A DNA stretch of 44,397 nt, from NCBI GenBank assembly GCA_027604185.1, contig JADGKB010000109.1:1-44397 (forward strand). Direction: 5' to 3'. The translations under genes and the position numbers were made by a program. A model generated the notes under the pieces. That model made no database searches. It had not been told where the DNA came from and saw nothing but the letters and a program-made list of their open reading frames with translations. Position 1 is the first letter of the stretch. The number at the start of each line of letters is the position of its first letter. The DNA comes from Boothiomyces macroporosus. Its lineage: Eukaryota > Chytridiomycota > Chytridiomycetes > Rhizophydiales > Terramycetaceae. Positions 31,901 through 42,943 of this stretch are shown in pieces.

Positions 31901-34900
31901 ACAGATTTGGCCAGATGCTTTAGTCAACTTGAATCAACTAGAAAAGGCTGTGCAATTGGATATTACTGAGGGAAATGTAAACTTGATTGTTAATGCCGCC
32001 GAAATTGTCAACACAATTGTACACACTAAATCTTTGGAATGGATTTCTGAAAATGTGGGGCTCTTCCAAAGGTGTTTGGAAAAGTGGGGTGCAACTGACA
32101 ATGCACAATTGCTATCGATTGTTTCAAAGATCATCACTAGGGTGTGTGAATGTTTAGACTCTGACTCTATTCCTGGATCAGCCTCTAGAAATGCAGAGAA
32201 GCAAAGCTTCCTAAAGGCCGTAGATGCTAGGATACATGATAAATTGAAGACTGGGGTTTCTAATATAGTGTCCACTGCTGCTATGTTAGATGCAGCATAT
32301 TACAAAAGAATCAGGTTACCTTCGGCCGTCCAGTCTATTCGTGCAAACATTTCTGATATGGTTCGAATTCTCCAAAGTGTCGTGAATATAACTTTGGAAA
32401 ATATTGCAAATGAAACCAACCTGGACGAAAAGCTCGATAGTATCAAAGTTTTCCTCCTGATCATCAACAACCAAATGCATTACCTTGGGGAATCAAGAAG
32501 GATTTTTATAACAGTTATTACGCAATTACTGGAAAATGCCGAAATTACAGCCATGCATAAAGTTATCTTGGACATGGTTAGAAAATGGATTTTAGAAAGT
32601 CCAGGAGAGGCCTTCCCAACGATAAAAGAAAAGTCCTCTTTGGCTGTAAAGTTGTTCTGCTTGCAAAATTATTCAAATTCTAGTCTATATGAAGAATATC
32701 TCAATTTTGTGGCAGATATATACGAAGACGAAACTTTACTGCGAACGGAAATCACCGTCAGGCTGGAACATGTATTCTTGGAAGGTACAAAGCATTCAAA
32801 TCCAACAATAAGGTGCCGATTTTCCGACATTTTAAACAAGTCCATTCCAACCTCTGTGGTTACAAGGTTAAAGTATATCATCAGTGTTCAAAATTGGCAG
32901 AGTTTAAGTGAATCATTCTGGATTAGCCAGGCGTTGGATTTGATGATGGGATCGATTGTTACTGATCAGTTAGTCTACAACTGCAACAGTGGTGAAAGAT
33001 TATCTTTTCTCTCCATGAATACAAGCGCCGCAGAGTCTATCAGTCCAGAAATAGAAAGTTTGGTTGAAAAAGAGAAAGAGTTCTTTAGCTTGATAAAGTC
33101 TCAGACCTTGGATTCAGTCATCAACCCAATCAGGCACTTTATTTACGACAGTGTTCAACTTTCTTACACTCTTTGGGTGAAATTTTTCCCAATTTTTTGG
33201 AATAACTTGGACTTTTCGGATAGACATGATCAGGCAAAGTCTCTGATTGGACTTTTGGCCAACGATTACCACCAAGCTCAGGTCAACTCTCGACCAAATG
33301 TGATTCAAGCATTGCTAGAAGGTGTGTGCAAGACCAATCCTCCAATTAGACTCCCACCTCAATTGGTTAAATATCTAGGAAAAACTTACAATGCTTGGCA
33401 TATCGCGATGGAACTCTTGCAAGACACTGTCAACGATGACGGGTTAGTTTTAAGTGGAAACCAAAAAGATGATGAAAAGATTAGAGATTCATTTATGGAC
33501 GCCCTTGCTGATATTTATTCCGAACTTTCAGAGGAGGACTATTTTGCAGGAATTTGGAGAAGAAGATGCCTTTTTCCAGAAACAAACGCAGCAATTTCGT
33601 TTGAACAAGCCGGAATGTGGCAAGCAGCCCAGAGATTCTATGAAAGTGCTCAAGCGAAAGCGCGAACTTGCGTCTTGCCATTTACAGAATCAGAGTACTA
33701 TTTGTGGGAGAAGCAATGGATAAAGTGTACAGAAAGACTGCAGCAGTGGGACATTTTGTGTGATTTGAGCAAGCATGATTCTGATCCAGAACTTCTTTTG
33801 GAATGCGCTTGGAGACTTTCTGATTGGAATGTGGATAGAGATTCCTTAAATATGACTCTTCAATCTGTAATTCAACCGCACACCCCAAGAAAGAAATTGT
33901 TCCAAGCGTTCCTCATTTTGAATCGTCTTAACGAAGGACAGGAATCAGTCGCAGAGTTCCAAAAAGTGTGCGAGGAGGGAATGCAGCTAACTCTGAAAAA
34001 GTGGTACTCTCTTCCTTCAATCATCTCCTCTGCCCATATTCCAACATTCCATACGTTCCAACAGTTTGTAGAATTACAGGAGGCATGTTCTATTCAAACA
34101 AATTTACTTGGAACCAATGCTCAAAATATTGACTCAAAGTCACAGGAATTGAAAAATATTCTTTCCACTTGGAGGGACAGATTGCCAAACGTTTGGGATG
34201 ATATGAACATATGGAGTGATTTAGTGGCGTGGAGGCAGCGTAATTTCTATTTAATTATTAGATGTTTTTACAGCTATTAACAAGGCTTATCTACCTCTGA
34301 TTCCACACATCGCAGCTCCACCAAATGGAGGCTCGCCGACTTCTTCCTATGCTTATAGAGGATATCATGAAACTGCTTGGATCATCAATAGATTTGCACA
34401 TGTAGCTCGCAAACATCGATTGCCCGACGTTTGCATCAGTTCTTTGGGCAAAATCTACACTTTGCCAAATATTGAAATCCAAGAAGCCTTTTTCAAACTT
34501 CGTGAACAGGCTAAATGTCACAAAGATGTTCTCGGAGAAGATTCGATTGGATTAGATGTGATTAATAATACAAACTTGCTCTACTTTAATGCGGCGCAAA
34601 AGTCAGAGTTCTTTGCTTTAAGAGGATCGTTCTTGGCGAAACTTGCACTTCATGATGATGCTACACATGCGTTCTCTTCTGCGATTCAAGTTGATGTCTC
34701 TCTCCCAATTGGATGGGCTAGCTTTGGGGAATACAACGATAGAATGTTTGACAATAATCCTACAGAGTTGAAATATGCTGCCGATGCCATTAACAGCTAC
34801 TTGCATGCTGCTGAAATCTACAATAATAACAAATCCAGGAAGTACTTGTCAAGGATACTCTGGCTATTATCATTAGATGATAGTCAGGGTCAGCTCATGA

Positions 34901-37039
34901 AAGGAGTGGAGGCATATAAAGCGGACCCACCAGTTTGGTACTGGATTACTTTTATTCCAGAGTTGATTGGTTGTTTATCTGGAAAGGAAGCTAAATTTGC
35001 GAAAACGATTCTGATCAAAATCGCCAAAACCTATCCTCAGTCTTTGCACTTCCAACTTCGCACTGCCAAAGAAGATTTTGCGGTTTTAAAGAGTAGGGTT
35101 ATGGCTCAGGCACAAAACAACTCTGGGGCTAATCAAAGCAAACCTGAAGACAAGTTGGATGAAAGTGGTGATGTGAATATGGAAGATTCTCAAACCGATA
35201 ATAAAACGGACACCAAGGATGGCAGTCAAATCGATGAGACCCAAAACTCTCAACAGACTACAACCAGTGGTCAATTCCCTACTCCTACGCCATGGGATAG
35301 TGTGGAGGAGGTTATGGGAATCCTGAAAACTGCATTCCCACTTTTGGCGCTAACTATGGAAAAGATTGTAGATCAAATACTTGTGAGACTAAAGCCTGCA
35401 ACTGATGAAGATATCTACCGTCTAATCGTTGCGCTTTTAAATGATGGCGTTCAGGTAAGGTACCATTTAATGCCAGATGTACATTAGTCAGCTGCCAAAG
35501 TTCCCTGATGCTGCAGGACCACTTTACGGACAAACTGAAGCAAGTTTGCAGCGCTTTGCTGAAAGTATGACTCCAAATCATGCAAAGGTAAGCTATGAGT
35601 TGATCTCAGTACAAGGAAAAGTTTGAAAGAGATTTTATTCATTCAAAGCCAAACTTGGCTCAGCTGGTTGAGAAATTTAGAATTTGGCGGGATAACCTTG
35701 AAGTTCTATTGGATAGCAGGCCAAGAACGCAAAATCTAGAACACTTTACACAATACCTTGCAGAGTTTGAGTATTCAAAGTTTGATGAAGTGGAAGTGCC
35801 AGGGCAGTACTTTGGGGTAAGGATTTCATTAACATTAGTTGAAAAGCTCAAACAAAGACTTCATCAGAATTGAACGATTTGATCCTCTTTTTGATATCTT
35901 CCGCAATTATCAAGGATGCTACCGAAGAATTGTTATCCGCGGTCATGATGGCAGTATCCATCCATTCATACTCCAACACCCTGCAACCAAGCAATGTCGC
36001 CGTGAAGAGAAAACCAATCAATTCTTTAGATTGCTGAATGAGTAAGATTTCTCTAATTCTAGTACATTGGACCGACGAATTGGAAGCCGAAGTCGCAACT
36101 TGCACTTTAGTTTGCCAATTGTAGTTCCCCTAGCACCACAAACACGACTGGTTCAAGATGACCCTTCAAATGTATCACTTCAGGAAATTTACGAAGATTA
36201 TGCCAAGAAGAATGGATTCAAGAAAGACGACCCTATCATTTATTATACCAATAGACTCAAAGAAGTCTATAAAGCCACCGATTGTACCAAAAAGACAAAG
36301 AATGAAATGGCTGTTTTGAAAAGCGAAATTAATCAAGAAATTTCAGAAAAGATGATCCCAGACACGATTTTATCAAACTACTTTAATTCACGAATGGCTA
36401 CATATGAAGATTTGTGGACGATAAGAAAGAGGTTTACCAATCAAATGGCCTGTATTACATTTATGACATTTTTGCTGAGTGTTGGACAACGGCAACCTCA
36501 GAAATTCAATATATCCTGCGAAAAAGGCAATGTTTGGCAATCTGAATTCTATTCTAGTGCATTTATTTCTAACCTTAGCTATATCCTCTCAGACATTCCT
36601 TTTCACGTGCAATGAAGCAGTTCCATTCCGATTGACACCAAATATCCAAAAGTTCATTTCACCAATTGGACTGGAGGGTCTTTTTAGTAATAGCTTGGTT
36701 ACTATTGCTAATGCTTTGAACGAGCCGGATGCATCATTGCCGTTCACCACCAATGACCTACGCAACTACTTGAGTTTGTTTGTTAGAGATGAATTATTGG
36801 CTTGGCATGCTGCAAATAGAAAGCCTCAATTTGCTAATGTTCAGCGGCTAAGGGAATTGGTAAACCAGAATGTTGAGCAATGCCTAAAGAGAGTTCAACT
36901 GTTGTCTTGCAAGGTGGCAAGATCTCAGGCTTATGACAGCACTGCTCCAGTTAATCAATCTGTTTTGGATTTGATTTCGAATGCTACCAACCCACTTAAA
37001 CTGGCTCAAATGGATATATTATTTTTACCGCAACTTTAA
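25912..37039 (+). CDS. TRA1: Tra1/TRRAP, pseudokinase scaffold of SAGA and NuA4 (3618 aa, 13 introns)
   Basis: Tra1 links transcription activators to the SAGA and NuA4 acetyltransferase complexes. HEAT repeats fill most of the protein, with near-yeast blocks such as ELYVELC-like LFVELCLTVPVRLSVL and SLRTLELCIDNLNHEFLEPI. The FAT region includes WRRRCLFPETNAAISFEQAG, PDVCISSLGKIYTLPNIEIQ and QLRTAKEDFAVLKSR. The pseudokinase starts near residue 3263 (IVIRGHDGS) and contains NEAVPFRLTPNIQKF but no catalytic loop. Introns: 25915-25936, 26127-26145, 26541-26559, 26648-26667, 27202-27221, 27488-27506, 31221-31241, 34240-34261, 35455-35476, 35588-35609, 35817-35838, 36042-36062 and 36557-36578 (lengths 22,19,19,20,20,19,21,22,22,22,22,21,22). 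The first sits directly after the ATG. An acidic insert lies at about 35140-35260. Joined CDS is 3619 codons including stop. Confidence 0.97.
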
Positions 37040-37171
37040 ATATATAGAACGTTTGAATAATTTTTTTGATTCAGGTAATCAACTGAGAGTAAAGATTTCT
37101 TTGGCAAATCGTATGGCTTCCAATTCCTTTAGAGTGAGAGATTTTAAAAGACTAAAACGATATCAAGTATA

Positions 37172-38513
37172 TTAAATCTTTGATTTAGAAGACAGTGCAG
37201 CAACACCAGGCAATTCCTTTCCTTCTAAAAGTTCTAATGAGGCACCTCCACCAGTGGAAACATGAGAGAATTCGGCTAAATTAAAAGAAATATACCTTCT
37301 CTTCCAGCCTTGGCGACTGCTGTAGCAGTGTCACCACCACCGACAATAGTAGTTGCACCGTTCTTGAATGCAGTAGCACAAGCTTCAAGCAAGGAGTTTG
37401 TTCCAGCAGCAAAGTTGTCAAATTCAAACACACCAGCTGGTCCGTTCCAAAGGATAGTCTTTGCAGCTAAAACAGCCTTCTTTGATTCTTCGTTGGTCTT
37501 TGCACCACAGTCAAGTCCCATTAATCCATCAGGGATACCCTCTTCTTTGGTGGCATAACCAACAGTAGCGTCAGCTGCAAACTTGTCAGCAGTGGTAAAG
37601 TCCAACGGCAAATACAATGAAACTCCGTTTTTCTTTGCCTTTTCCAAAAGACGTGGAACGATTTCAGCACCATCTTTGTCAAACAAGGAACTTCCAATCT
37701 TGGTTCCTTCCATAACTTTGAGGAAAGTGAATGCCATACCTCCGCAAATAATCATGCTGTTGACTTTGTCCAACAAGTTTTCAATCAATAAAATCTTGTC
37801 TGATACTTTGGCACCTCCTAAAATAGCGAGGAAAGGTGATTCTGGGCTTTCAAGCGCTTTTGCGAAAAAGTCTAATTCCTTCTTCATCAAAAATCCAGCA
37901 GCTTTGATAGGGAGATTGACACCAACCTAATATTAGTAATAATCACCATGGAAGAGTGAGCTCTGTGTGCGGTACCAAAAGCATCGTTGACGTAGATATC
38001 ACCAAGCTTTGACAAAGATGCTCTGAATTTGTCGACATCTTCCTTGGCAGCCTTGGTCTTGTTTCCATCCTTGTCCTTTACTGATCCTTCTTCTTCAATG
38101 TGGAATCTCAAGTTTTCCAATAAAACGATTTCGCCTTTAGATGGGTTAGCACAGTGCTTTTCCACAGCATCGCCAACGCAATCATTCAAGAAAGTAACTG
38201 GCTTTCCAAGCAATCTGGAGACTTCATCTGCAACAGGCTTCAATGAATATTTTGCAACAACTTTACCATCTGGTCTTCCCAAGTGAGACATGAGGACAAC
38301 AGATTGAGCGCCTGGATTAAGCACCAATTACCTTTTTCAAGGACATACTTGATGGTTGGCAATGCAGCTACGATTCTTTGGTTGTTGGAGATCTTTCCGT
38401 CTGCGAATGGCACATTGAAATCAACACTGGATCAGATGAATGAGTTACCGAATGAGAATTCTCTTTCCAGAGACTTCCAATCCTTCCAAACCTAACTTTG
38501 AGCTTAAAGACAT
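37172..38513 (-). CDS. PGK1: Phosphoglycerate kinase (419 aa, 4 introns)
   Basis: Glycolytic enzyme making ATP from 1,3-bisphosphoglycerate. The start is [20 protein letters not shown]. Substrate-site blocks are [16 protein letters not shown] and VLLENLRFH, then [20 protein letters not shown]. Nucleotide-site blocks are [19 protein letters not shown] and GGGDTATAV, followed by [16 protein letters not shown]. Introns on the minus strand are 38427-38448 (22), 38312-38331 (20), 37927-37946 (20) and 37276-37295 (20). Each restores a conserved junction, such as LIR/VDFN and HSSM/VGVN. Length is normal (about 416). It is divergent from TPI with 210 bases between the ATGs and convergent with TRA1 (stops 132 bases apart). 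Confidence 0.97.
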
Positions 38514-38723
38514 TTTTCTGATGAGAAACAATTTTTGACTTGAGCGAATTAAATAGACCGCGCCACAATAATTTCAGAGATGAGAATTACGGATACGATT
38601 GGCTGTAGTAATACTTGATCACTATTACATGTCCGCAATTTACTCTTTGAGGGTTTAATTAACGTGCCAAGCCACCTGCACAATCATCATTCATCAGTGC
38701 TCAACTTTTTTCACTGAAAAATA
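38514..38723. promoter_or_regulatory. Shared PGK/TPI divergent promoter
   Basis: 210 bases separate the two start codons. An ATTGG (inverted CCAAT) lies near 38599-38603. No clear TATA box is seen. The arrangement suggests joint regulation of two consecutive glycolytic steps; this is inferred from position. Confidence 0.45.
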
Positions 38724-39552
<829 letters not shown>

Positions 39553-39565
39553 ATAAATTACTCAT

Positions 39566-39769
39566 TTACACACTGGGCTTGCGAATCTTTAATATTCCAT
39601 GAGAAATTGGTAATGGCAGTTGATTCGTGAGATGAACTTTTCCCGCAACAAAACTGCCTTTTTGAACTCTGGCATCTTTTCCGCTTGTGAATAAAAGACG
39701 CTTTTTGCAAAATACTGGTATCCAGAGGTAGCTCCTATTAGGAACCCTGAATTTGTAACGCGTGGTCAA
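39566..39769 (-). CDS. Short hypothetical ORF (67 aa), doubtful
   Basis: ATG at 39767-39769, stop at 39566-39568, in the gap between TPI and the VIT gene and convergent with TPI (stops 13 bases apart). The predicted peptide is basic (MTTRYKFRVPNRSYLWIP, then RLLFTSGKDARVQKGSFVAG) with no recognised domain. It may be a small mitochondrial-type protein or chance. Confidence 0.22.
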   Translation of the reverse strand: MTTRYKFRVPNRSYLWIPVFCKKRLLFTSGKDARVQKGSFVAGKVHLTNQLPLPISHGILKIRKPSV

Positions 39770-39791
39770 TATTACTCATTTTTCCAAAGAG

Positions 39792-39798
39792 TATAAAT
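39792..39798 (+). promoter_or_regulatory. TATA box of the VIT/CCC1 gene
   Basis: TATAAAT lies 25 bases before the start codon at 39824, in an otherwise AT-rich leader. The close spacing implies a very short 5' leader or a downstream start site. Confidence 0.4.
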
Positions 39799-39823
39799 TT
39801 CAACCAGTTCCAAACCACAAGTT

Positions 39824-40633
39824 ATGGAAATACAACAATTCGAAATCAACGATCAACACCAGCAAGTTGGTGAAAGAAACACTGTAGTCGTACTAGATAA
39901 CACAGAACATATCGCATCTGGAGAAGAGCGGCTTCATCGTCACCAACACTACTCTCAAAGAGCAAACTGGCTAAGAGCGGGCGTACTGGGCGCCTCTGAC
40001 GGTTTAGTCTCTAATAGCTCCATTATCCTAGGTATTCTAGCAGCAAACAAACCACAAGTGGCAGTACTAACAGGATTATCTGCCCTAGTTGCTGGGACAA
40101 TATCAATGGCGCTGGGGGAATACATTTCTGTCTCTAGCCAAAGAGATACTGAAGAAGCGGATATAAAACTGGAACGTAAAGAACATGAAAAAGGAGGTCA
40201 AACTGCTATTGAAGAATTTGAAGAGCTAAAGTTGGGTTACATTGAGAAAGGACTATCTCCAGAAACTGCACATTTAGTAGCTACAGAGTTGCACGGTCTA
40301 CATATCGATAAAGTTGTACAAATACATGTTAGAGAAGAATTGGGAATTGATGTTGATGATTTAACTAACCCATGGGAAGCTGCTGGTGCTAGTGCCATAG
40401 CATTTGCAACTGGTGCTGCTCCACCATTGATTGTAGTTGCTATTACTACTTCGCAAATCGCATCTGTTCTGATTGCTGTTGTTTGCGGAGTATTTCTCTT
40501 GGTATTTGGCGGTATTGGTTCCCATCTGGGTGGTGGAAGTATTTGGAAAGGCAGTTTAAGAGTGTTTATCGGTGGGATGATTGCCATGGGTGCTACGTTT
40601 GGCATTGGGGCTATTTTTGAACACACTGGATAA
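39824..40633 (+). CDS. CCC1: VIT/CCC1-family iron(II)/manganese transporter (269 aa)
   Basis: Vacuolar iron transporter family, which moves Fe2+ or Mn2+ from cytosol into the vacuole in exchange for protons. The soluble N-terminus (about 50 residues, with HRHQHYSQRANWLRAGVLGA) is followed by TM1 with SDGLVSNSSIILGI, TM2 (VLTGLSALVAGTISMALGEY), a charged cytosolic metal-binding segment rich in Glu (RDTEEADIKLERKEHEKG, then EEFEELKLGYIEKGLS), and three C-terminal helices (SAIAFATGAAPPLIVVAIT; SVLIAVVCGVFLLVFGGIG; VFIGGMIAMGATFGIGAIF). Length is typical and it is a single exon. It lies upstream of a multicopper oxidase on the same strand, so metal homeostasis may link them. Vacuolar location is inferred. 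Confidence 0.93.
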   Translation: MEIQQFEINDQHQQVGERNTVVVLDNTEHIASGEERLHRHQHYSQRANWLRAGVLGASDGLVSNSSIILGILAANKPQVAVLTGLSALVAGTISMALGEYISVSSQRDTEEADIKLERKEHEKGGQTAIEEFEELKLGYIEKGLSPETAHLVATELHGLHIDKVVQIHVREELGIDVDDLTNPWEAAGASAIAFATGAAPPLIVVAITTSQIASVLIAVVCGVFLLVFGGIGSHLGGGSIWKGSLRVFIGGMIAMGATFGIGAIFEHTG

Positions 40634-41266
40634 CAACTTGTACATTTGCCTTGGACATTCACTCAAATAAAATATTCCATTTGGGCATTCGGAAGCTTTT
40701 TGGTGATTCATTTCGTATGAATATCTTTGAAGATAATTTTATTTTGCGTACCAATATTGAAAGCAAAACAAGTGTAAACTTGCTCGACATGTTTGCAAGG
40801 TAATCAACATCAATGAGAGCCCTGTTACATTTTGATTTGGACGAACGAGACCTTTCCTTTCATTGAAAATGTGAGACCAATTTCCCGAGTATGAGGTGAT
40901 TTGCGGAGGTCAAATTTACCGATTTAATGTGAATCATCTTTTGTGTCCACGTACCCCGGTGGTTAAGCGGTGCCACCCTTCTTTGGTGATGTTTCATCTA
41001 CGGCTTTTAATTTGGGACTAAACAATCATGAACAAGCCTCAAATATACTTTTGGATGGTTTTACTCAATAACATGGCGATATCACTGCACATCAAATCAT
41101 TAAGATGATGGTAATCAGCAGCACCAATTTACCGGCTACAATTTCATGGACATTTTTGTGATCAAAAAAAAATCTTTTTGTCTTACACAAAACAGGGGAT
41201 GTGGCTAAATCGATATAAAAGTCTGGCAAATTGATCAAGAATTTTCAATAATAAACATAGAAAAAA
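40634..41266. other. Intergenic region upstream of the multicopper oxidase
   Basis: No gene is seen in these 633 bases. It contains a weak GGTGG/CCACC hairpin (40958-40977, 10-base loop) and a TATA box (TATAAAA, 41214-41220) 46 bases before the oxidase ATG. No tRNA-like structure was found. Confidence 0.5.
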
Positions 41267-42943
41267 ATGAAGTTGTTTGTCCTTCCAATCTTGGCTCTAG
41301 CACAAAAAGTAGTAAAGTATACTTGGGCAATCACCGAGATCACTGATGCCCCTGACGGGTTTGAAAGAAAGGCTCTTGGAATCAACAACACTCCTGGGTA
41401 TATGAATACCGTAGAAGCTAATGAAGGTGACACTATCCAAGTTACAGTCACCAACAAACTTGCAGTTCCTTCGGCTATTCACTGGCATGGCATGTACCAA
41501 AACGGGACCTTGGAAGCCGACGGCCCAGTTGGTAAATTACACCTAATTCTAGGAATCACGCAATGTGCCATTCAGCCAGGGAAAACTTATATTTATCGCT
41601 TTGAAGCCTCTCGTGTGGGAACTTTCTGGTGGCATGCTCACTTTGGTCCCGAATACGTTGATGGCTTAAGAGGACCATTGATTATTCACATGAAGAACGA
41701 GCCCTACATTAACGATTACGACTACGATTACACAATCCAACTGACTGACTGGTACCACGAATCTGCTGACGTGCTTGCTGCCAACTATTTAAACCCTACC
41801 TTGAATCCAAGTGGAAACGAGCCTGTATGGTCTGCTGGCCTGATTAATGGAAATGGAAGATACAACTGCACTGCCACTGAAAGTGCCAACTGCAACAACA
41901 ACCACCCTCTTTCTCAATTTACATTTAAAGCTGGCAAGAGATACCGTCTAAGATTCATCAACATGGCAGCTTTCGCAACCTTCAATGTGTCTATTGCGGA
42001 TCACTCTATGCGTGTGATTGAAGTTGACGGTACTGTAGCCGATGGCAAGCAACAAGGAACTAGCTTGTTTATCAATGTCGCTCAAAGATACTCTGTGATT
42101 GTTGTTGCTGATCAAAAGCCAAAGCAGTATGTATTGTCTGCCATTATGCTTGATAACAGTCCATTCACTTCATTACCAGTAGATCAAGAAGATGCTGGTT
42201 TGGTTAAAACTTCAATTGCACTAATTAACTATCAAAGCTGTGGCAGACTTGGTAAAGAATATCCTGTACACCAATTGCAGGATATTGATACTACAGCTGT
42301 TGCTCCACTTGATCCACAAACAATCCCTGAACCAACTAGAAAAGTAAACTTTGAATTCATCTTCCAAAATACAGACTCTGATCCAGTTAATAGAGCCTAT
42401 GTCTCTTTTGATGGTTTAAAGACAAACAACACTTATTCATTCCCTACAGGAACCCCAACCATCGTAGATGTTGTACAAAACAAAGTGCTGACAAAAGACC
42501 TGCCTGCAAATCTCAATGCTGTTGAAATTAACCATGGTGAAGTTATTGACATTGTAATTATCTCTCATGACGGTGGGGAGCATCCGCTTCATTTACACGG
42601 CCATGATTTCTGGATTATGGGTAAAGGTACTGCTGACTCGAACGACAAGATCCCAACCAGCTTTGATATTGCAGATCCAGTGAAAAGGGATACCGTCACA
42701 GTTCCATCCTGCAACACCGATGCAAACGGTGCTTGTATTGGAGTTGCTTGGACTGTATTAAGGTTTGTTGCAGATAATCCTGGAATATGGATTTTCCATT
42801 GCCATATCGACTGGCACTTGATTGCTGGCTTGGGAATGACCTTTATCGAATCTCCAAAGCTTGGGCAATCACCGAGATCACTGATGCCCCTGACGGGTTT
42901 GAAAGAAAGGCTCTTGGAATCAACAACACTCCTGGGTATATGA
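41267..42943 (+). CDS. Laccase-like multicopper oxidase, 3' end disrupted by a tandem duplication
   Basis: Secreted copper oxidase. Signal peptide MKLFVLPILALAQ. Copper motifs (numbered in the unspliced frame) are HWHG (72-75), WWHAHFG (121-127), HPLHLHGHDFW (439-449) and HCHIDWHLIAGLGM (511-524), with Leu522 at the type-1 axial position. A 21-nt intron (41532-41552) splits DGPVG from ITQCAI; its frame has no stop, so the ORF also reads through it as KLHLIL. The gene is normal to SPK at 42859. A perfect copy of bases 41322-42859 then begins, two bases out of frame, and the ORF ends in an unrelated tail at 42943. The true C-terminus is not in the window. Substrate (phenols or Fe2+) cannot be told. 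Confidence 0.85.
   Translation: MKLFVLPILALAQKVVKYTWAITEITDAPDGFERKALGINNTPGYMNTVEANEGDTIQVTVTNKLAVPSAIHWHGMYQNGTLEADGPVGKLHLILGITQCAIQPGKTYIYRFEASRVGTFWWHAHFGPEYVDGLRGPLIIHMKNEPYINDYDYDYTIQLTDWYHESADVLAANYLNPTLNPSGNEPVWSAGLINGNGRYNCTATESANCNNNHPLSQFTFKAGKRYRLRFINMAAFATFNVSIADHSMRVIEVDGTVADGKQQGTSLFINVAQRYSVIVVADQKPKQYVLSAIMLDNSPFTSLPVDQEDAGLVKTSIALINYQSCGRLGKEYPVHQLQDIDTTAVAPLDPQTIPEPTRKVNFEFIFQNTDSDPVNRAYVSFDGLKTNNTYSFPTGTPTIVDVVQNKVLTKDLPANLNAVEINHGEVIDIVIISHDGGEHPLHLHGHDFWIMGKGTADSNDKIPTSFDIADPVKRDTVTVPSCNTDANGACIGVAWTVLRFVADNPGIWIFHCHIDWHLIAGLGMTFIESPKLGQSPRSLMPLTGLKERLLESTTLLGI
41532..41552 (+). other. Stop-free 21-nt intron in the multicopper oxidase
   Basis: GTAAAT donor, CCTAATT branch-like motif, CTAG end, phase 1. 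Removing it gives DGPVGITQCAI, which matches the family (DGxxGxTQCPI). Keeping it inserts seven codons without a stop. The second copy carries the same intron at 43070-43090. Confidence 0.75.

Noticed and set aside
40958..40977. GGTGG/CCACC hairpin as an RNA gene or terminator
   Set aside because: Arms are only five bases; no tRNA boxes and no U-tract.
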